In this document: positions 33,796 to 43,396 of the stretch, piece after piece | Numbering within the stretch: the first letter of the stretch is position 1 | Layout of the letters: every line of letters begins with the position of its first letter | Source of the DNA: Pseudomonadota bacterium | GTDB lineage: Bacteria > Pseudomonadota > Alphaproteobacteria > Dongiales > Dongiaceae | Length of the DNA stretch: 64,000 nucleotides | Direction of reading: 5' to 3' | NCBI GenBank assembly: GCA_021792365.1 | Contig: JAJYUT010000007.1 | Coordinates: 1-64,000 of the forward strand | The notes under the pieces: model-generated | What the model was told of the DNA's origin: nothing | What the model saw: the letters and a program-made list of their open reading frames with translations, nothing else | Databases searched by the model: none | Translations under genes and position numbers: made by a program

Positions 33796-34716
33796 GTGAA
33801 GACCACTCCTGTCACCAGTGCCGATCTGGCGCGATCCGTTGTCGCTGTGCCGCCGCTTGCGCGCAACGAGGATCTGTCCCTGAATCGCGAAGCCAATGCC
33901 GCATTGATCCGCTATCTGGAAGCAGCCGGCATTCGCAGTATCATGCATGGCGGCAATGCGAACTTCTATCACGTGCCGGTCAGCAGCTATCAAGCCACGC
34001 TGGAAATGCTCGCAGAACTCGCGGGGCCGGAAACGTGGCTTCTCCCTTCCGCGGGACCGGACTATGGCAGGTTGATGGATCAGGCCGGGATTCTGCGCGA
34101 TCTGCCGTTTCCCACTGCGATGGCGCTACCCATGTCGTTCCCATTCACGGATGCGGGCCTTGCAACCGGGCTGCGCCACTTCACCGACAAGCTTGGAAAG
34201 CCGGCGGTGATCTACATCAAGGCGACGGACTATATTCATCCCGACACGCTCGGGAAGCTGGTCGAGGAGCGGCGTGTGGCGGCGATCAAATACGCAGCGG
34301 TGCGGCCGGACCCGGCTGACGATCCCTATCTTGAAGCCGTTGCGAAGGTGGTTCCGCCCAGCCTGCTGGTCAGCGGAATCGGTGAGCGGCCTGCCATCGA
34401 GCACATGCGCGATTTCGGGCTGGTCAGCTTCACGTCGGGATCGGTCTGCGTTGCGCCGCGCAGTTCCATGAAACTCCTCAGGCTGCTCGGCGAGAAGCGC
34501 TATTCGGAGGCCGAGCAAGTACGCAACGTATTCATTCCACTGGAAGATTGCCGGGACTCCATCAGTCCCATCCGGGTATTGCATGATGCGGTCACGTTGG
34601 CCGGGATCGCCGACATGGGACCCATGCTGCCGCTGCTGACCGGGTTGGACCAGGCGCAACGCGGTCGTGTGGCCGGAGTCGCAAAGGCGCTTCGGGCCGC
34701 AGACCTGAACGTGTGA
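33796..34716 (+). CDS. DapA-family (dihydrodipicolinate synthase-like) lyase
   Basis: 306 aa TIM barrel. The Schiff-base lysine is in VAAIKYA near residue 160, and the barrel tyrosine may be that in AVIYIK near 138. The usual GTTGE loop reads [10 protein letters not shown] near residue 50, which sets it apart from DapA and NanA. Family members split or dehydrate 2-keto acids. It lies between the TPP enzyme and the IlvD/Edd dehydratase, so a 2-keto-3-deoxy acid from IlvD is a reasonable substrate. This is inference. Confidence 0.85.
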   Translation: MKTTPVTSADLARSVVAVPPLARNEDLSLNREANAALIRYLEAAGIRSIMHGGNANFYHVPVSSYQATLEMLAELAGPETWLLPSAGPDYGRLMDQAGILRDLPFPTAMALPMSFPFTDAGLATGLRHFTDKLGKPAVIYIKATDYIHPDTLGKLVEERRVAAIKYAAVRPDPADDPYLEAVAKVVPPSLLVSGIGERPAIEHMRDFGLVSFTSGSVCVAPRSSMKLLRLLGEKRYSEAEQVRNVFIPLEDCRDSISPIRVLHDAVTLAGIADMGPMLPLLTGLDQAQRGRVAGVAKALRAADLNV

Positions 34717-34727
34717 GGGGAGCAGGG

Positions 34728-36470
34728 ATGTCGAGTTCCCGACGCAAGTCGCCCGAACAATTGCGAAGTCACCGCTGGTACGGTGCGAAAGACCTGCGTT
34801 CGTTCGGCCACCGCTCGCGCACCATGCAAATGGGGTACACGGCGGCCGATTATGGCGGTAAGCCGGTCATCGCTATCATCAATACCTGGAGCGATATCAA
34901 TCCCTGCCACACCCATTTCAAGCAACGCGTCGAAGAGGTGAAGCGCGGCATATGGCAGGCCGGCGGATTTCCCATCGAGATGCCCGCAATGACATTGTCG
35001 GAGCCGTTCCAGAAGCCGACGACCATGTTGTACCGCAATCTCCTGGCCATGGAGGCGGAGGAACTGCTGCGTTCCTATCCCGCTGATGGCTGCGTGCTGA
35101 TGGGCGGCTGCGACAAGACCACGCCGGGCCTTGTCATGGGCGCGCTGATGATGGATCTGCCGACGCTGTTCCTGCCGGCCGGGCCGATGCTGCGCGGGGA
35201 CTGGAACGGAACCGTGCTCGGCTCAGGCAGCGACACGTGGAAATATTGGGCCGAGCTGCGCGCCGGCACGATCACCGAAGCCGATTGGCATGGCATCGAA
35301 TCGGGCATCGCCCGATCTCCAGGGCATTGCATGACGATGGGGACGGCATCCACCATGACCAGCGCGGTCGAGGTGCTGGGTCTGTCGCTGCCGGGCTCAG
35401 CGTCGATCCCAGCCGCGGACTCGCGCCATGCGCAAATGGCGAGCGATACCGGCCGGCGCATTGTCGAAATGGTGTGGGATGACCTGAAGCCTTCGGACGT
35501 CCTCACGGCGGCGTCGTTCGACAATGCGGTCACCGTCGTGCTCGCGTTGTCCGGTTCCACGAACGCGCTGGTCCATCTGATCGCGATGGCGCGGCGGGCA
35601 GGGGTGGATCTCGATCTCGGTCGGTTCGACGAGCTCGCGCGACGGACGCCGGTGCTGGCGAATGTGCGGCCCGCCGGCAAATACCTGATGGAGGACTTTT
35701 TCTATGCCGGCGGGCTTCGAGCCTTGATGCGCCAGCTGGGAGATCTGCTTGACACGAGCCAGCGGACGGCAGCCGGCATCACCTTGGAAGAGGCGATTGC
35801 CTCAGCCCGCGTCTTCAATGACGATGTGATCCGCAGCCGCGACACCGCCTTGGTGGCGTGTGACAGCTTGGCGGTCCTGCGCGGCAACCTTGCGCCGAGC
35901 GGCGCGGTCATCAAGCCTTCGGCGGCCGATCCGAGCCTTCTGGTGCATTGCGGTCCCGCAGTCGTCTTTGAGAATTATGCGGATCTGGCGGCCCGAATCG
36001 ATCTCCCGGATCTGGAGGTCTCGCGTGACAGCGTTATCGTCCTGAAGAACGCCGGACCGCGTGGCGCACCCGGAATGCCTGAATGGGGCCAGTTGCCCAT
36101 ACCGAAAAAGCTGCTCGAGCAGGGGGTGCGCGACATGGTGCGCATCTCGGATGCCCGCATGAGCGGCACCAGCTACGGGGCGTGCGTGCTGCATGTCGCA
36201 CCGGAATCCTATGTCGGCGGCCCGCTCGCGCTGGTGCAGGACGGCGACCTGATCGAGCTGGACGTGCCCCGGCGCAAGCTTAACCTGCTGGTCAGCGATG
36301 ATGTTCTTGCGAAGCGTCGCGCCGCATGGCGGGAGCCTGTGGCCCATTTCGACCGCGGCTTCGGCTGGCTCTATGATCGCCACGTGACCCAGGCCGACCA
36401 GGGATGCGACTTCGACTTCATGGAACGGCAAACCGCGCGATCCCGGCCAAAAGATCCGCAGATCTACTGA
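34728..36470 (+). CDS. IlvD/Edd-family sugar-acid dehydratase
   Basis: 580 aa from the ATG at 34728, behind a GGGGAGCAGGG ribosome site. Cluster-binding cysteines lie in DINPCHTH near residue 65, GGCDKTTPG near 125 and [12 protein letters not shown] near 197; the C-terminal region holds [16 protein letters not shown]. The pattern resembles arabinonate/xylonate dehydratases rather than the branched-chain dihydroxy-acid enzyme. It would turn an aldonic acid into a 2-keto-3-deoxy acid. Last intact gene of the operon; the broken LhgO gene points towards it. Confidence 0.9.
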   Translation: MSSSRRKSPEQLRSHRWYGAKDLRSFGHRSRTMQMGYTAADYGGKPVIAIINTWSDINPCHTHFKQRVEEVKRGIWQAGGFPIEMPAMTLSEPFQKPTTMLYRNLLAMEAEELLRSYPADGCVLMGGCDKTTPGLVMGALMMDLPTLFLPAGPMLRGDWNGTVLGSGSDTWKYWAELRAGTITEADWHGIESGIARSPGHCMTMGTASTMTSAVEVLGLSLPGSASIPAADSRHAQMASDTGRRIVEMVWDDLKPSDVLTAASFDNAVTVVLALSGSTNALVHLIAMARRAGVDLDLGRFDELARRTPVLANVRPAGKYLMEDFFYAGGLRALMRQLGDLLDTSQRTAAGITLEEAIASARVFNDDVIRSRDTALVACDSLAVLRGNLAPSGAVIKPSAADPSLLVHCGPAVVFENYADLAARIDLPDLEVSRDSVIVLKNAGPRGAPGMPEWGQLPIPKKLLEQGVRDMVRISDARMSGTSYGACVLHVAPESYVGGPLALVQDGDLIELDVPRRKLNLLVSDDVLAKRRAAWREPVAHFDRGFGWLYDRHVTQADQGCDFDFMERQTARSRPKDPQIY

Positions 36471-36484
36471 GCCGCTGCACCGAA

Positions 36485-37432
36485 TCAGGCGGCAGCGCGA
36501 CTGAGCGTCCTTTCCACGATCATCCTTGCGATCGGGATAGCGGAAGTCGCCGCGGGCGAGGGCGCGTTGCAGACATGAAGCATGCGTTCGGTCTGCAGAA
36601 ACAGGAAGTCATGGATGAGCTCGCCCGTGCTCGTCACCGCTTGTGCACGTATCCCTGCCGGCTCGGGAATCAGATCCGCGCGGGTCAGCTCCGGACAGTA
36701 TTTTCTGCACTCCTGCAGATAGAAATGTGGGAACAGTGAATTGCGCCATTCCGTAATACTCGCCGCGGAATGGAACAATCCGATGTGTAATCTCCAGGCC
36801 GGCCAAGCGCGCGAGACGGTCTGATTGCAGGCCCGCACAGGCGATGATCTGTCGGGCGCGATAGCTTTCTCCTCCCGCAATCACGGTCACCTCGCCGGCC
36901 CGCTCGCTAATTGCGGTCACGGGCGGCCGAACAGGACATTTCCGCCGGAGCGTTCGATCACCCTGAGCATCGCATGGCACACGTCGACATAGCTTACGAT
37001 GCCCGTGGACTTGACGAACAACGCACCCTTGCCGACCGTGTTCGGCTCGCGCTCGTGAAGCGCCGCGGCGGACAGGCGATCAACTGCGATACCGTTCTGC
37101 GCCGCGCGCTTGGCCAGGTCGGCCATGCGCTGCAGTTCGGTATCGTTGGTCGCAACGAGCAGCTTGCCGCAGGTTTCATAGCGGATGCCGTGCTCGTCGC
37201 AGAACGCCTTGGTGGCATCTGCTCCACGCCGGCATAGCTGCGCCTTCAGGCTGCCGGGTGCATAGTAGATGCCGGCGTGGATGACGCCGCTGTTGCGCCC
37301 GGTCTGATGCCGTGCGATGGCGGACTCTTTCTCCAGGAGCAGCACGCTCGCGCCTGGCCGAACCGCCAGCAATTCCATAGCGGTGGCGAGGCCGACGATG
37401 CCGCCGCCGATGACAATGAACTCGTACAGCAT
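36485..37432 (-). pseudogene. lhgO: LhgO-like L-2-hydroxyglutarate oxidase, frameshifted and internally deleted
   Basis: Reading starts at the ATG at 37432 with the FAD motif FIVIGGGIVGLATA and RHQTGRNSGVIHAGIYY, then stops near 36917 right after VLFGRP. One base missing there moves the homology to another frame ([13 protein letters not shown] to VPFRGEYY), and after about 36765 it resumes in a third frame with [12 protein letters not shown] and LHVCNAPSPAATSAIPI. Part of the middle of the protein is gone; a normal LhgO is about 400 aa and only about 315 codons remain. The gene cannot make an active oxidase. Confidence 0.85.
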
Positions 37433-37443
37433 ATGATGAGTGC

Positions 37444-38388
37444 TTACGGCCCGATCAGCGGAAGGCCGAGCGATTGGCTGCGAGCCCATGCCCGGCCGCG
37501 CGCATGTGGCTCCGCCGGCTTGGTAAGGTCGTAGTAGGGGCGCGTCGGCTCTTGGGCCTGCGCACGGTGCATGATGCGGTAGGAGTGGGGATCGAAATTG
37601 TCGCGGCGGTGCATGGTGCAACGATTGTCCCAGATCACCACGTCGCCCACCTGCCATTTGTGGTGCCACGCGAGGGAGCTCTGGGTCGCATGGGCCCAGA
37701 GCTCGTCCAGCAGGCGCTCCGATTCTTCGATCTCAAGCCCGGGAAGGTAGGAATTCAGCCGCCGGCCCAGATAGAGGGCATGACGTCCGGTTTCGGGATG
37801 CGTGCGAATGATCGGATGGATCGCTCCCGGCGATTTCCGGAGGTCGTTGATGGGCTGGAATCCCGCCCGCAATTGGCCGCCGGCGGTATACGTCGTGTCG
37901 TTCTTGACGGTAAGCCCTTCGATCCGGCGACGCAGGGCCGGGGCCATCGTCTCCAGCGCCAGATACATGTTGGAAAAGCCGGTGTCGCCGCCCCAGTTCG
38001 GTACCTTGAGGCAGTAGAGTACGCTCGCGGACGGGGGATACTCGCGGTACGAGGTGTCCGAGTGCCAGAAAACCTCATCGTCACCAAGGCCGCCGATCGG
38101 AACACCGTTCTCGATGACATTCGACACGACTGAAATGTACTTGTTGTCTCGTGGCTTCTGACCCACGCTGACAATCGGAACCTCGTCCAATTGGCCGAAG
38201 CGACGGCTGAATTCCATCTGCTGGTTGTCGGTGAGCTTTTGTTCCCGAAACACGAGGACGAGATGGTCCAGCCATGCCTGCCGGACCTCCGCGAACAGCT
38301 CGTTGTCAACGCGCGTAAGGTCCACACCCACGATCTCGGCGCCCAGCGGCGCATTGATCGGGCGAATATCCAAGGCGGTCCCGCCCAT
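37444..38388 (-). CDS. TauD/TfdA-family Fe(II)/2-oxoglutarate dioxygenase
   Basis: 314 aa from the ATG at 38388, with GGAGAAG upstream. The iron triad is WHSDTSY near residue 108 (His and Asp) and NRCTMHRRDNF near 255 (His); the 2-oxoglutarate arginine follows in HSYRIMHRAQ. N-terminal ALDIRPINAPLGAEIVGVDL is typical of the family. The enzyme hydroxylates an alkyl or sulfonated/aryloxy substrate, often releasing an aldehyde. It faces the TctC gene across the 38.4-kb operator region and ends 12 bp before the LhgO remnant. Confidence 0.92.
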   Translation of the reverse strand: MGGTALDIRPINAPLGAEIVGVDLTRVDNELFAEVRQAWLDHLVLVFREQKLTDNQQMEFSRRFGQLDEVPIVSVGQKPRDNKYISVVSNVIENGVPIGGLGDDEVFWHSDTSYREYPPSASVLYCLKVPNWGGDTGFSNMYLALETMAPALRRRIEGLTVKNDTTYTAGGQLRAGFQPINDLRKSPGAIHPIIRTHPETGRHALYLGRRLNSYLPGLEIEESERLLDELWAHATQSSLAWHHKWQVGDVVIWDNRCTMHRRDNFDPHSYRIMHRAQAQEPTRPYYDLTKPAEPHARGRAWARSQSLGLPLIGP

Positions 38389-38424
38389 TCTCTTCTCCGT
38401 GAACTGGTCCTCCGACCTCACAGC

Positions 38425-38483
38425 AAGATAAATCTCGTCGTCATGTTGTCAAGTAGATGACAAGAGGTCAGACAACTGATAAA
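38425..38483. promoter_or_regulatory. Divergent tauD-like / tctC promoter region with FCD-GntR operators
   Basis: On the minus strand TTGACA (38452-38447), sixteen bases, TATCTT (38430-38425) forms a good sigma-70-like promoter for the dioxygenase. CAAGAGGTCAGACAACT at 38461-38477 is identical to the inverse of the site at 16135-16151. TTGTC (38446) and GACAA (38459) form a second inverted pair overlapping the -35. GATAAA at 38478 is a possible -10 for tctC. Confidence 0.65.
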
Positions 38484-38544
38484 TCTGTCCGGCGTTAAAC
38501 CGTCGGCCCGGCAAGTGCCGATCACGAAAACCTGGGAGGGATGG

Positions 38545-39540
38545 ATGAATCATACGCTCAAAGGCGCTGCGCTGAGTTTCGCGACGATGTGTCTGGCAAT
38601 TGCGGGATTGCCGCCGGCATCGGCGGACCCCACTGGGCCAAGCTCCGTGGAACTTGTCGTTCCCAATTCGCCCGGAGGAGCCGCCGATACCATCGCCCGC
38701 GTCATGCAGCGCAACTGGACCGAGGGAAAACTGGTCAGCGCGCCAAGCGTCGTCATCAATAAGCCCGGCGGCGGAGGCAATGTGACGCTGTCGTACCTCG
38801 AGCAGAAGGAGGGTGAGGGCGGCGTCCTCGCCGTAACGTCGATCACCCATCAGCTCAACTACATCGTCGGTACGAGCGACTACAAGTATTCCGATTTTAC
38901 ACCGATCGCGATGTTGGTGGGGGATTACGTCGGATTTGCCGTAAAGGCCGGTTCCCGGTTCGAAACCGCCCAAGATCTGGTGGATGCTTTGAAGAAGGAT
39001 CCGCAATCCGCCAGCATCGCCATTACGGGGATTGGGGGGTTGAACCATATACCTGGCCTTCAACTGGCTCGGGCGATTGGCGTGGACGGCAGGAAGCTGA
39101 AGACGCCGGTATTCGATTCGACGGGTGACAGCGCGACCGCCATGCTCGGGGGCCATGTCGACGTGGTGATCGGTAGCGCAGGAAACCTTGCCGGCCATGC
39201 CGAATCCGGTCTGATCCGAATTCTTGCCGTAACCGCGCCCGAACGGCTTCCCGGCAAGCTCGCCGACGTGCCGACGTGGTCTGAACTGGGCTATGACGTC
39301 GTATTCAGCAGCTGGCGCGGATTGTGGGGCCCGAAGGGAATGACCCCGGAACAGATCGCGTTCTGGGACAAGACGATTGCGGAAAGCGGGAAGGCGCCAA
39401 GCTGGCGGAAAGAGCTCGAGGCGAACACCTGGACCGACTCGATAAAGTCGGCGGCTGAAACCCGTGCCGAGCTAGATGCCTTGCAGAAGGAGCTGGTATC
39501 GCTGCTGACGGAACTTGGTCTGGCGAAACGGACCGATTGA
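38545..39540 (+). CDS. tctC: Tripartite tricarboxylate transporter substrate-binding protein (TctC/Bug)
   Basis: 331 aa from the ATG at 38545, directly after GGGAGGG. Sec-type signal (LKGAALSFATMCLAIAG) with cleavage near ASADP. Bug fold: LVVPNSPGGAADTIAR near residue 35, INKPGGGGNVT near 70 and ITGIGGLNHIPGLQLA near 158. It is the probable receptor for TctB-TctA at 29939-31999, separated from them by the metabolic genes but tied to them by the shared operator. Confidence 0.9.
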   Translation: MNHTLKGAALSFATMCLAIAGLPPASADPTGPSSVELVVPNSPGGAADTIARVMQRNWTEGKLVSAPSVVINKPGGGGNVTLSYLEQKEGEGGVLAVTSITHQLNYIVGTSDYKYSDFTPIAMLVGDYVGFAVKAGSRFETAQDLVDALKKDPQSASIAITGIGGLNHIPGLQLARAIGVDGRKLKTPVFDSTGDSATAMLGGHVDVVIGSAGNLAGHAESGLIRILAVTAPERLPGKLADVPTWSELGYDVVFSSWRGLWGPKGMTPEQIAFWDKTIAESGKAPSWRKELEANTWTDSIKSAAETRAELDALQKELVSLLTELGLAKRTD

Positions 39541-39569
39541 GCCGCGGACGAAGCGGGAGCGGAGAGCGT

Positions 39570-40274
39570 CTACCGTTCTCCGCTCTCGGTCAGTACCCTG
39601 GTCTTGGCGTTGCGTAGATGCATCTGCATCGCGTCGCGCGCGCCTTCGGGATTGGACTCGCGGATATGGATCATAATCTGCTCATGTTCCCGCTGCACAC
39701 GCCGCAGCCGCTCGGCGCTCACCTTCAGCGACAAACGACGGGCAGTCGTAATGCCTTTCGACACATGCGGCGAAAGGACCTCCATTGCGCTGTAGAACAG
39801 TTCGTTCTTGGCTGCAATCGCAATGGCGAGATGGAAATTGATGTCGGCTTCAACGCCAAGCTCGCCCTTCTTAATCGCCTTTTCCAGCTTGTCGTACGCA
39901 CGTCCGATATGGGTAAGGTCCTGCGCCGTGCGCCGGATCGCCGCCAAGGCCGCCGCCTCGCTTTCCAGCGCCAGGCGAAACTCGAACGTCCGCATCAGTC
40001 CGGCGATGCTGCCGGTCGGAGCGATATCGAACAGAGCCTTGTTGGGCCTGTGCTGGACATAGCTTCCCGACCCGTGCCGAGAAACCACGATACCGTCGCT
40101 GCGCAGGCGCGAGAGCGCCTCTCGAATGATCGGGCGCGAGACATCAAAGACGCCGGCCAGTTCCTTCTCGGACGGCAGGCGCGCCCCCTCCGAGAACTCT
40201 CCAGACATGACCTGTTTCAGGATGCTCTCGTAGACCTGATCCGCCAGTTTCTTGGGTCTGATAAGTTCCAGCAT
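39570..40274 (-). CDS. FCD-domain GntR-family repressor
   Basis: 234 aa. Winged helix at residues 20-75 (LPSEKELAGVFDVSRPIIREAL, then GSGSYVQ), followed by an all-helical FCD domain with metal-ligand candidates in DINFHLAIA near 145 and REHEQI near 195. FadR/FCD proteins release DNA on binding an organic acid. Divergent from the SDR at 40399 by 124 bp. The only FCD repressor in this block, so it is the best candidate for the motif CAAG[AT]GGT[CA]AGACAACT. No copy of the motif is visible before its own gene. Confidence 0.92.
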   Translation of the reverse strand: MLELIRPKKLADQVYESILKQVMSGEFSEGARLPSEKELAGVFDVSRPIIREALSRLRSDGIVVSRHGSGSYVQHRPNKALFDIAPTGSIAGLMRTFEFRLALESEAAALAAIRRTAQDLTHIGRAYDKLEKAIKKGELGVEADINFHLAIAIAAKNELFYSAMEVLSPHVSKGITTARRLSLKVSAERLRRVQREHEQIMIHIRESNPEGARDAMQMHLRNAKTRVLTESGER

Positions 40275-40398
40275 CAGAGTGCGCGTCTCACCAAGCTAAA
40301 TGTGCCGCGTCTCCGTTGCGGCCGTCCGCCAAAGGATATCACCACCTTGGGCGGAGTCTATACGTTCGGGCACCGTGCCGACTTTACGGGAGAAGATC

Positions 40399-41160
40399 GT
40401 GGAGGAAGCTGAGCCAAAGGTCGCATTGGTAACGGGTGCCGGCGATGGGATCGGCAAGGCTGCCGCCCTCGCTCTGCTGGCGAGCGGCTATCGGGTCGTT
40501 CTGACGGGCCGGAGGACCGGCCCCCTCGAAGACACCGCTCATGCCGCCGGCTTGGCGGCGACGGCAGCGATGGTTTTCCCTGCCGATGTCTCCGCTCCCG
40601 ATGCCGTTAAGAAGCTCTTCGAGGCAACGGTCGCGCGATTTGGTAGGCTCGATATCCTCTTCAACAATGCCGGAACCAATGTCCCCGGGGTTCCATTCGA
40701 TGAGCTGACGGTCGAGCAATGGCATCGGGTAATCGACGTCAATCTGACCGGCAGCCATCTCTGCGCACAGGCTGCGTTCCGCCAGATGAAGACACAGAGG
40801 CCGCAAGGCGGCCGCATTATCAACAATGGCTCAGTCTCGGCGCATGTGCCGAGACCGGATTCGGTGCCTTACACAGCCAGCAAGCATGCGATCACAGGAT
40901 TGACCAGGGCGATCGCACTAGATGGCAGGTCCTTCAACATAGCGTGCTGCCAGATCGACGTCGGAAATGCGCAGACCAGGCTGGCCGGTCGTATGGCCAA
41001 AGGCGTCAAGCAGGCGGATGGACGAATCATGGCGGAGCCCATGATGGATGTCGCCTATGTGGCGCAGGCAGTGGTGTTCGTCGCGAACCTGCCGCTGTCG
41101 GTAAATGTGCCGTTCATGACCATCATGGCGACAGGAATGCCGCTGATGGGGCGCGGGTAG
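40399..41160 (+). CDS. Short-chain dehydrogenase/reductase
   Basis: 253 aa from the GTG at 40399 (CGGGAGAA upstream); the upstream in-frame codons do not look coding. Cofactor motif TGAGDGIGK near residue 12, NNAGTN near 88, active-site YTASK near 155. Divergent from the FCD repressor and thus perhaps controlled by it. Substrate unknown; it is the last intact gene before the decayed 41-44 kb stretch. Confidence 0.86.
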   Translation: MEEAEPKVALVTGAGDGIGKAAALALLASGYRVVLTGRRTGPLEDTAHAAGLAATAAMVFPADVSAPDAVKKLFEATVARFGRLDILFNNAGTNVPGVPFDELTVEQWHRVIDVNLTGSHLCAQAAFRQMKTQRPQGGRIINNGSVSAHVPRPDSVPYTASKHAITGLTRAIALDGRSFNIACCQIDVGNAQTRLAGRMAKGVKQADGRIMAEPMMDVAYVAQAVVFVANLPLSVNVPFMTIMATGMPLMGRG

Positions 41161-41351
41161 TGCCGCTCAGGAGCTCTCCATAGCCTAGTTGCAGTCTCCC
41201 TGAACTTCCAAGCTGTCAACGCGTCGGCGCAATCATGGCTTGGCGAGCTTCGGGTCTCGTCATGTCGAGAGAGACAGCTCATGCTCGAGGCTCGAGAGAC
41301 GCATCCCGATGCGGTCAGGAACAATCCTCCGGCCAGAGGCGTCATGGTGGA

Positions 41352-42074
41352 TCAGGGCAGAGTAACGCCCTCGATTCCGTGACGCTTCACCGAGTCCGAC
41401 ACAAAGCCGGTGGTGCGCATCTCGGTAACGAACGACCTAACGAATTCCGCCGCCAGTGGGCGCTCAGCTCGAACGCCCATCGCTTGGCGGATCGACATAA
41501 ACGCCGGCTCGAGCAGGCGGTATCCTTGTACTCGCGCTGCCTGCTGCTCCATTGCCTGCCTCACGCCTGCCAAACCATTCAGCTCACCGGCAGCCAGCGC
41601 TGCAGCCGCTTCGGCGAACTGCGCAAATGTGATGATCTGTGCGCCCTGCGTGTTGCGGGTTAGATGCAAGGCATAGGCACTTCCCTGCACGACACCAATT
41701 CGCAAGGCGAGTCCATCGACGTCCGCTGCTGTTCCTGCTGGCGAGTCCTGAGGGACCAGATAGCAGCCTTCGATCACTAGGTAAGGCTCGGTAAACGCAA
41801 TGAGCCCGGCGCGCATGGGGTCGTTTGCGAGAAAGCAGACGTCCCAGACATCGCTGCCCGCGCTGTCGGTTACGTCGCCGGCGCGGTTGAAATGCACGAA
41901 CGACAGCTGGATGTTCAACCGAGTGGCGAGGGCATGCGCTAGGTCGACCGTGATTCCTTCAGCTTCGCCGTCGGTGCTGCGCCGCCGAACCAGCACGACG
42001 TTCCCGTGGTTCAATGCGGCACGCAGATGTCCTTTTGGAGCAATTTCCCTGGCAACGGCAGCAATGTCTCTCAT
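41352..42074 (-). CDS. SBP_bac_3-type solute-binding protein without signal peptide
   Basis: About 240 aa from the ATG at 42074. LRAALNHGNVVLVRR near the N-terminus, GITVDLAHALATRLNI near residue 50, a WDVCFLANDPMRAGLIAFTEPYLVIEG core near 85 and IGVVQGSAYALHLTR near 130 match amino-acid-binding proteins such as those of glutamine importers. No signal peptide is present in this or the longer reading from 42128, and no permease or ATPase lies beside it. It may be cytoplasmic, a sensor-like relic, or a gene that lost its export signal. The 190 bp to its left hold no recognisable gene. Confidence 0.75.
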   Translation of the reverse strand: MRDIAAVAREIAPKGHLRAALNHGNVVLVRRRSTDGEAEGITVDLAHALATRLNIQLSFVHFNRAGDVTDSAGSDVWDVCFLANDPMRAGLIAFTEPYLVIEGCYLVPQDSPAGTAADVDGLALRIGVVQGSAYALHLTRNTQGAQIITFAQFAEAAAALAAGELNGLAGVRQAMEQQAARVQGYRLLEPAFMSIRQAMGVRAERPLAAEFVRSFVTEMRTTGFVSDSVKRHGIEGVTLP

Positions 42075-42175
42075 CAGAGAAAGCCTTCTTACGTCGTCGG
42101 TTCCGGTTCTTACCGCTGATTGGGCCACTAGAAAAGGTGAATCTCTTGATGCCGTGCCATCAGGAAGGCTTCAGC

Positions 42176-42245
42176 CGGATGTCTGCTGTTGGCACTTCTG
42201 CGACCCGGTGGCCTCGTCGGCAAATGTCCGATATTGGAGGTGAAT
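42176..42245 (+). repeat. Possible dispersed intergenic repeat in a gene-free stretch
   Basis: A segment reading as MSAVGTSATRWPRRQMSD in one frame resembles short dispersed elements seen in alphaproteobacterial intergenic DNA. The surrounding 42075-42459 stretch has no gene I can support. Recognition is from memory of similar sequences and needs a genome-wide search. Confidence 0.3.
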
Positions 42246-42459
42246 CGGACCATTGCAGGCTCACCAAGTTTCCTGATGCCAAAGTCGGGCACCGGCGACA
42301 GGTCGAGAATCCCGAAGCAGGAGAGGTGGAAATGATCTACGGCCGAACGCCTGGATTTGTAACTCGGAGGAGGCGCGTAGAGTCTATGCCGCAGACGCGC
42401 AGAGCTGCAACGCGCGCGACGCTGCCGCCTACCATCTCAGATAGGGAATGACGTATGTC

Positions 42460-42845
42460 GGGGCGTGGCCGCTGCGCGCGAACAGCGCCTGCAGTTGGTC
42501 GCGTGCCGGCGCCGCACCTCGAAGGCCAACTTGTAGCGATCGCGCTGCGCCGCGCTCGGCCGGCCCGGCTCACAGAAAGATGTCCGCACAGAAGCCGAAC
42601 GGCCCGATCATGTCGGTATCGAACGCCACCAGCTCGCCGGCCCGGACCATCCGGTCGCTGCATTCATGGAACCACGGATTGATGCGGTCACCGGATACCA
42701 GCAGGCGACCTTCAATCCATTCGCCGCCCATGGCGATGTTGGTCTGGTGGAGGATCGACCACAGCTCGTTCTCGGTCATGCCCGGGCGCAAGGCCTCGCG
42801 CATCCGCGCGAGACTCACTTCGGCGGCCGCGATTGCGTAGGTCCT
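42460..42845 (-). pseudogene. M24 metallopeptidase-like fragment
   Basis: Homology begins near 42845 (AIAAAEVSLARMREALRPGMTENELW) and passes through ELVAFDTDMIGPFGFCADI, the metal-aspartate region of M24/Xaa-Pro-dipeptidase-like enzymes, which includes DddP-type lyases. A stop follows at about 42570. Related sequence (RPSAAQRDRYKLAFEV) continues in another frame, as if about ten bases were lost, and fades by 42460. Both N- and C-terminal parts are missing. Confidence 0.7.
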
Positions 42846-42987
42846 GCACGGATTGCGTGCACTGGCAAGAGACCACCGAAGCGAGACCGGAGCGCGCGCA
42901 TCCGCTGTGCCTTGCGGTGCCGAACGTACCCGCGTGGCCCGGCAAAGCCAGCGACTCCGGCCCCGCCAGACCGCAAAGGAAGATCGC

Positions 42988-43260
42988 GTGAGCGTCCCGG
43001 CACCTCTCCTCCCAACGATTCTGATCTCGACGGAAGACATGGAGCTCAATCTGCTGCTCGATCACATCCTGCGGTTCGAGGACTTCACGTCGCGTCTGGT
43101 CGGCGGTGTCGAGGAGATTCAGACGCTGCTCCAGGTCTCGCCATCGGCGATGGTGCTGGTCGAGTCGAGAAGCTCGGCCGAGGCCTTCCGCGACATGTGC
43201 CTCACCTTGCGGCAGGACAAGGCGGTTTCAGGGGTTCCGATGACCTCTGTTCTGGGTTGA
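42988..43260 (+). pseudogene. Response-regulator receiver fragment
   Basis: From a GTG at 42988 with AAAGGAAGA upstream, 90 residues read TILISTEDMELNLLLDHIL and VSPSAMVLVES, the beginning of a receiver domain, then SGVPMTSVLG and a stop. A normal receiver is 110-120 aa and is followed by an output domain; here the homology breaks off before the conserved lysine. It is a truncated gene beside other fragments. Confidence 0.55.
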
Positions 43261-43396
43261 TCTCGTCAGGGCCTGCGACGTCGCTTACGTCCTTGCGATG
43301 CATCTTTGCAAATTCGTTCCACCGCGGGGTTGGCAATCAGGGTCATCATCCGTGCCATCCACCGCCGATCCTCCGTTACGCAACGCGGTGACGGCG

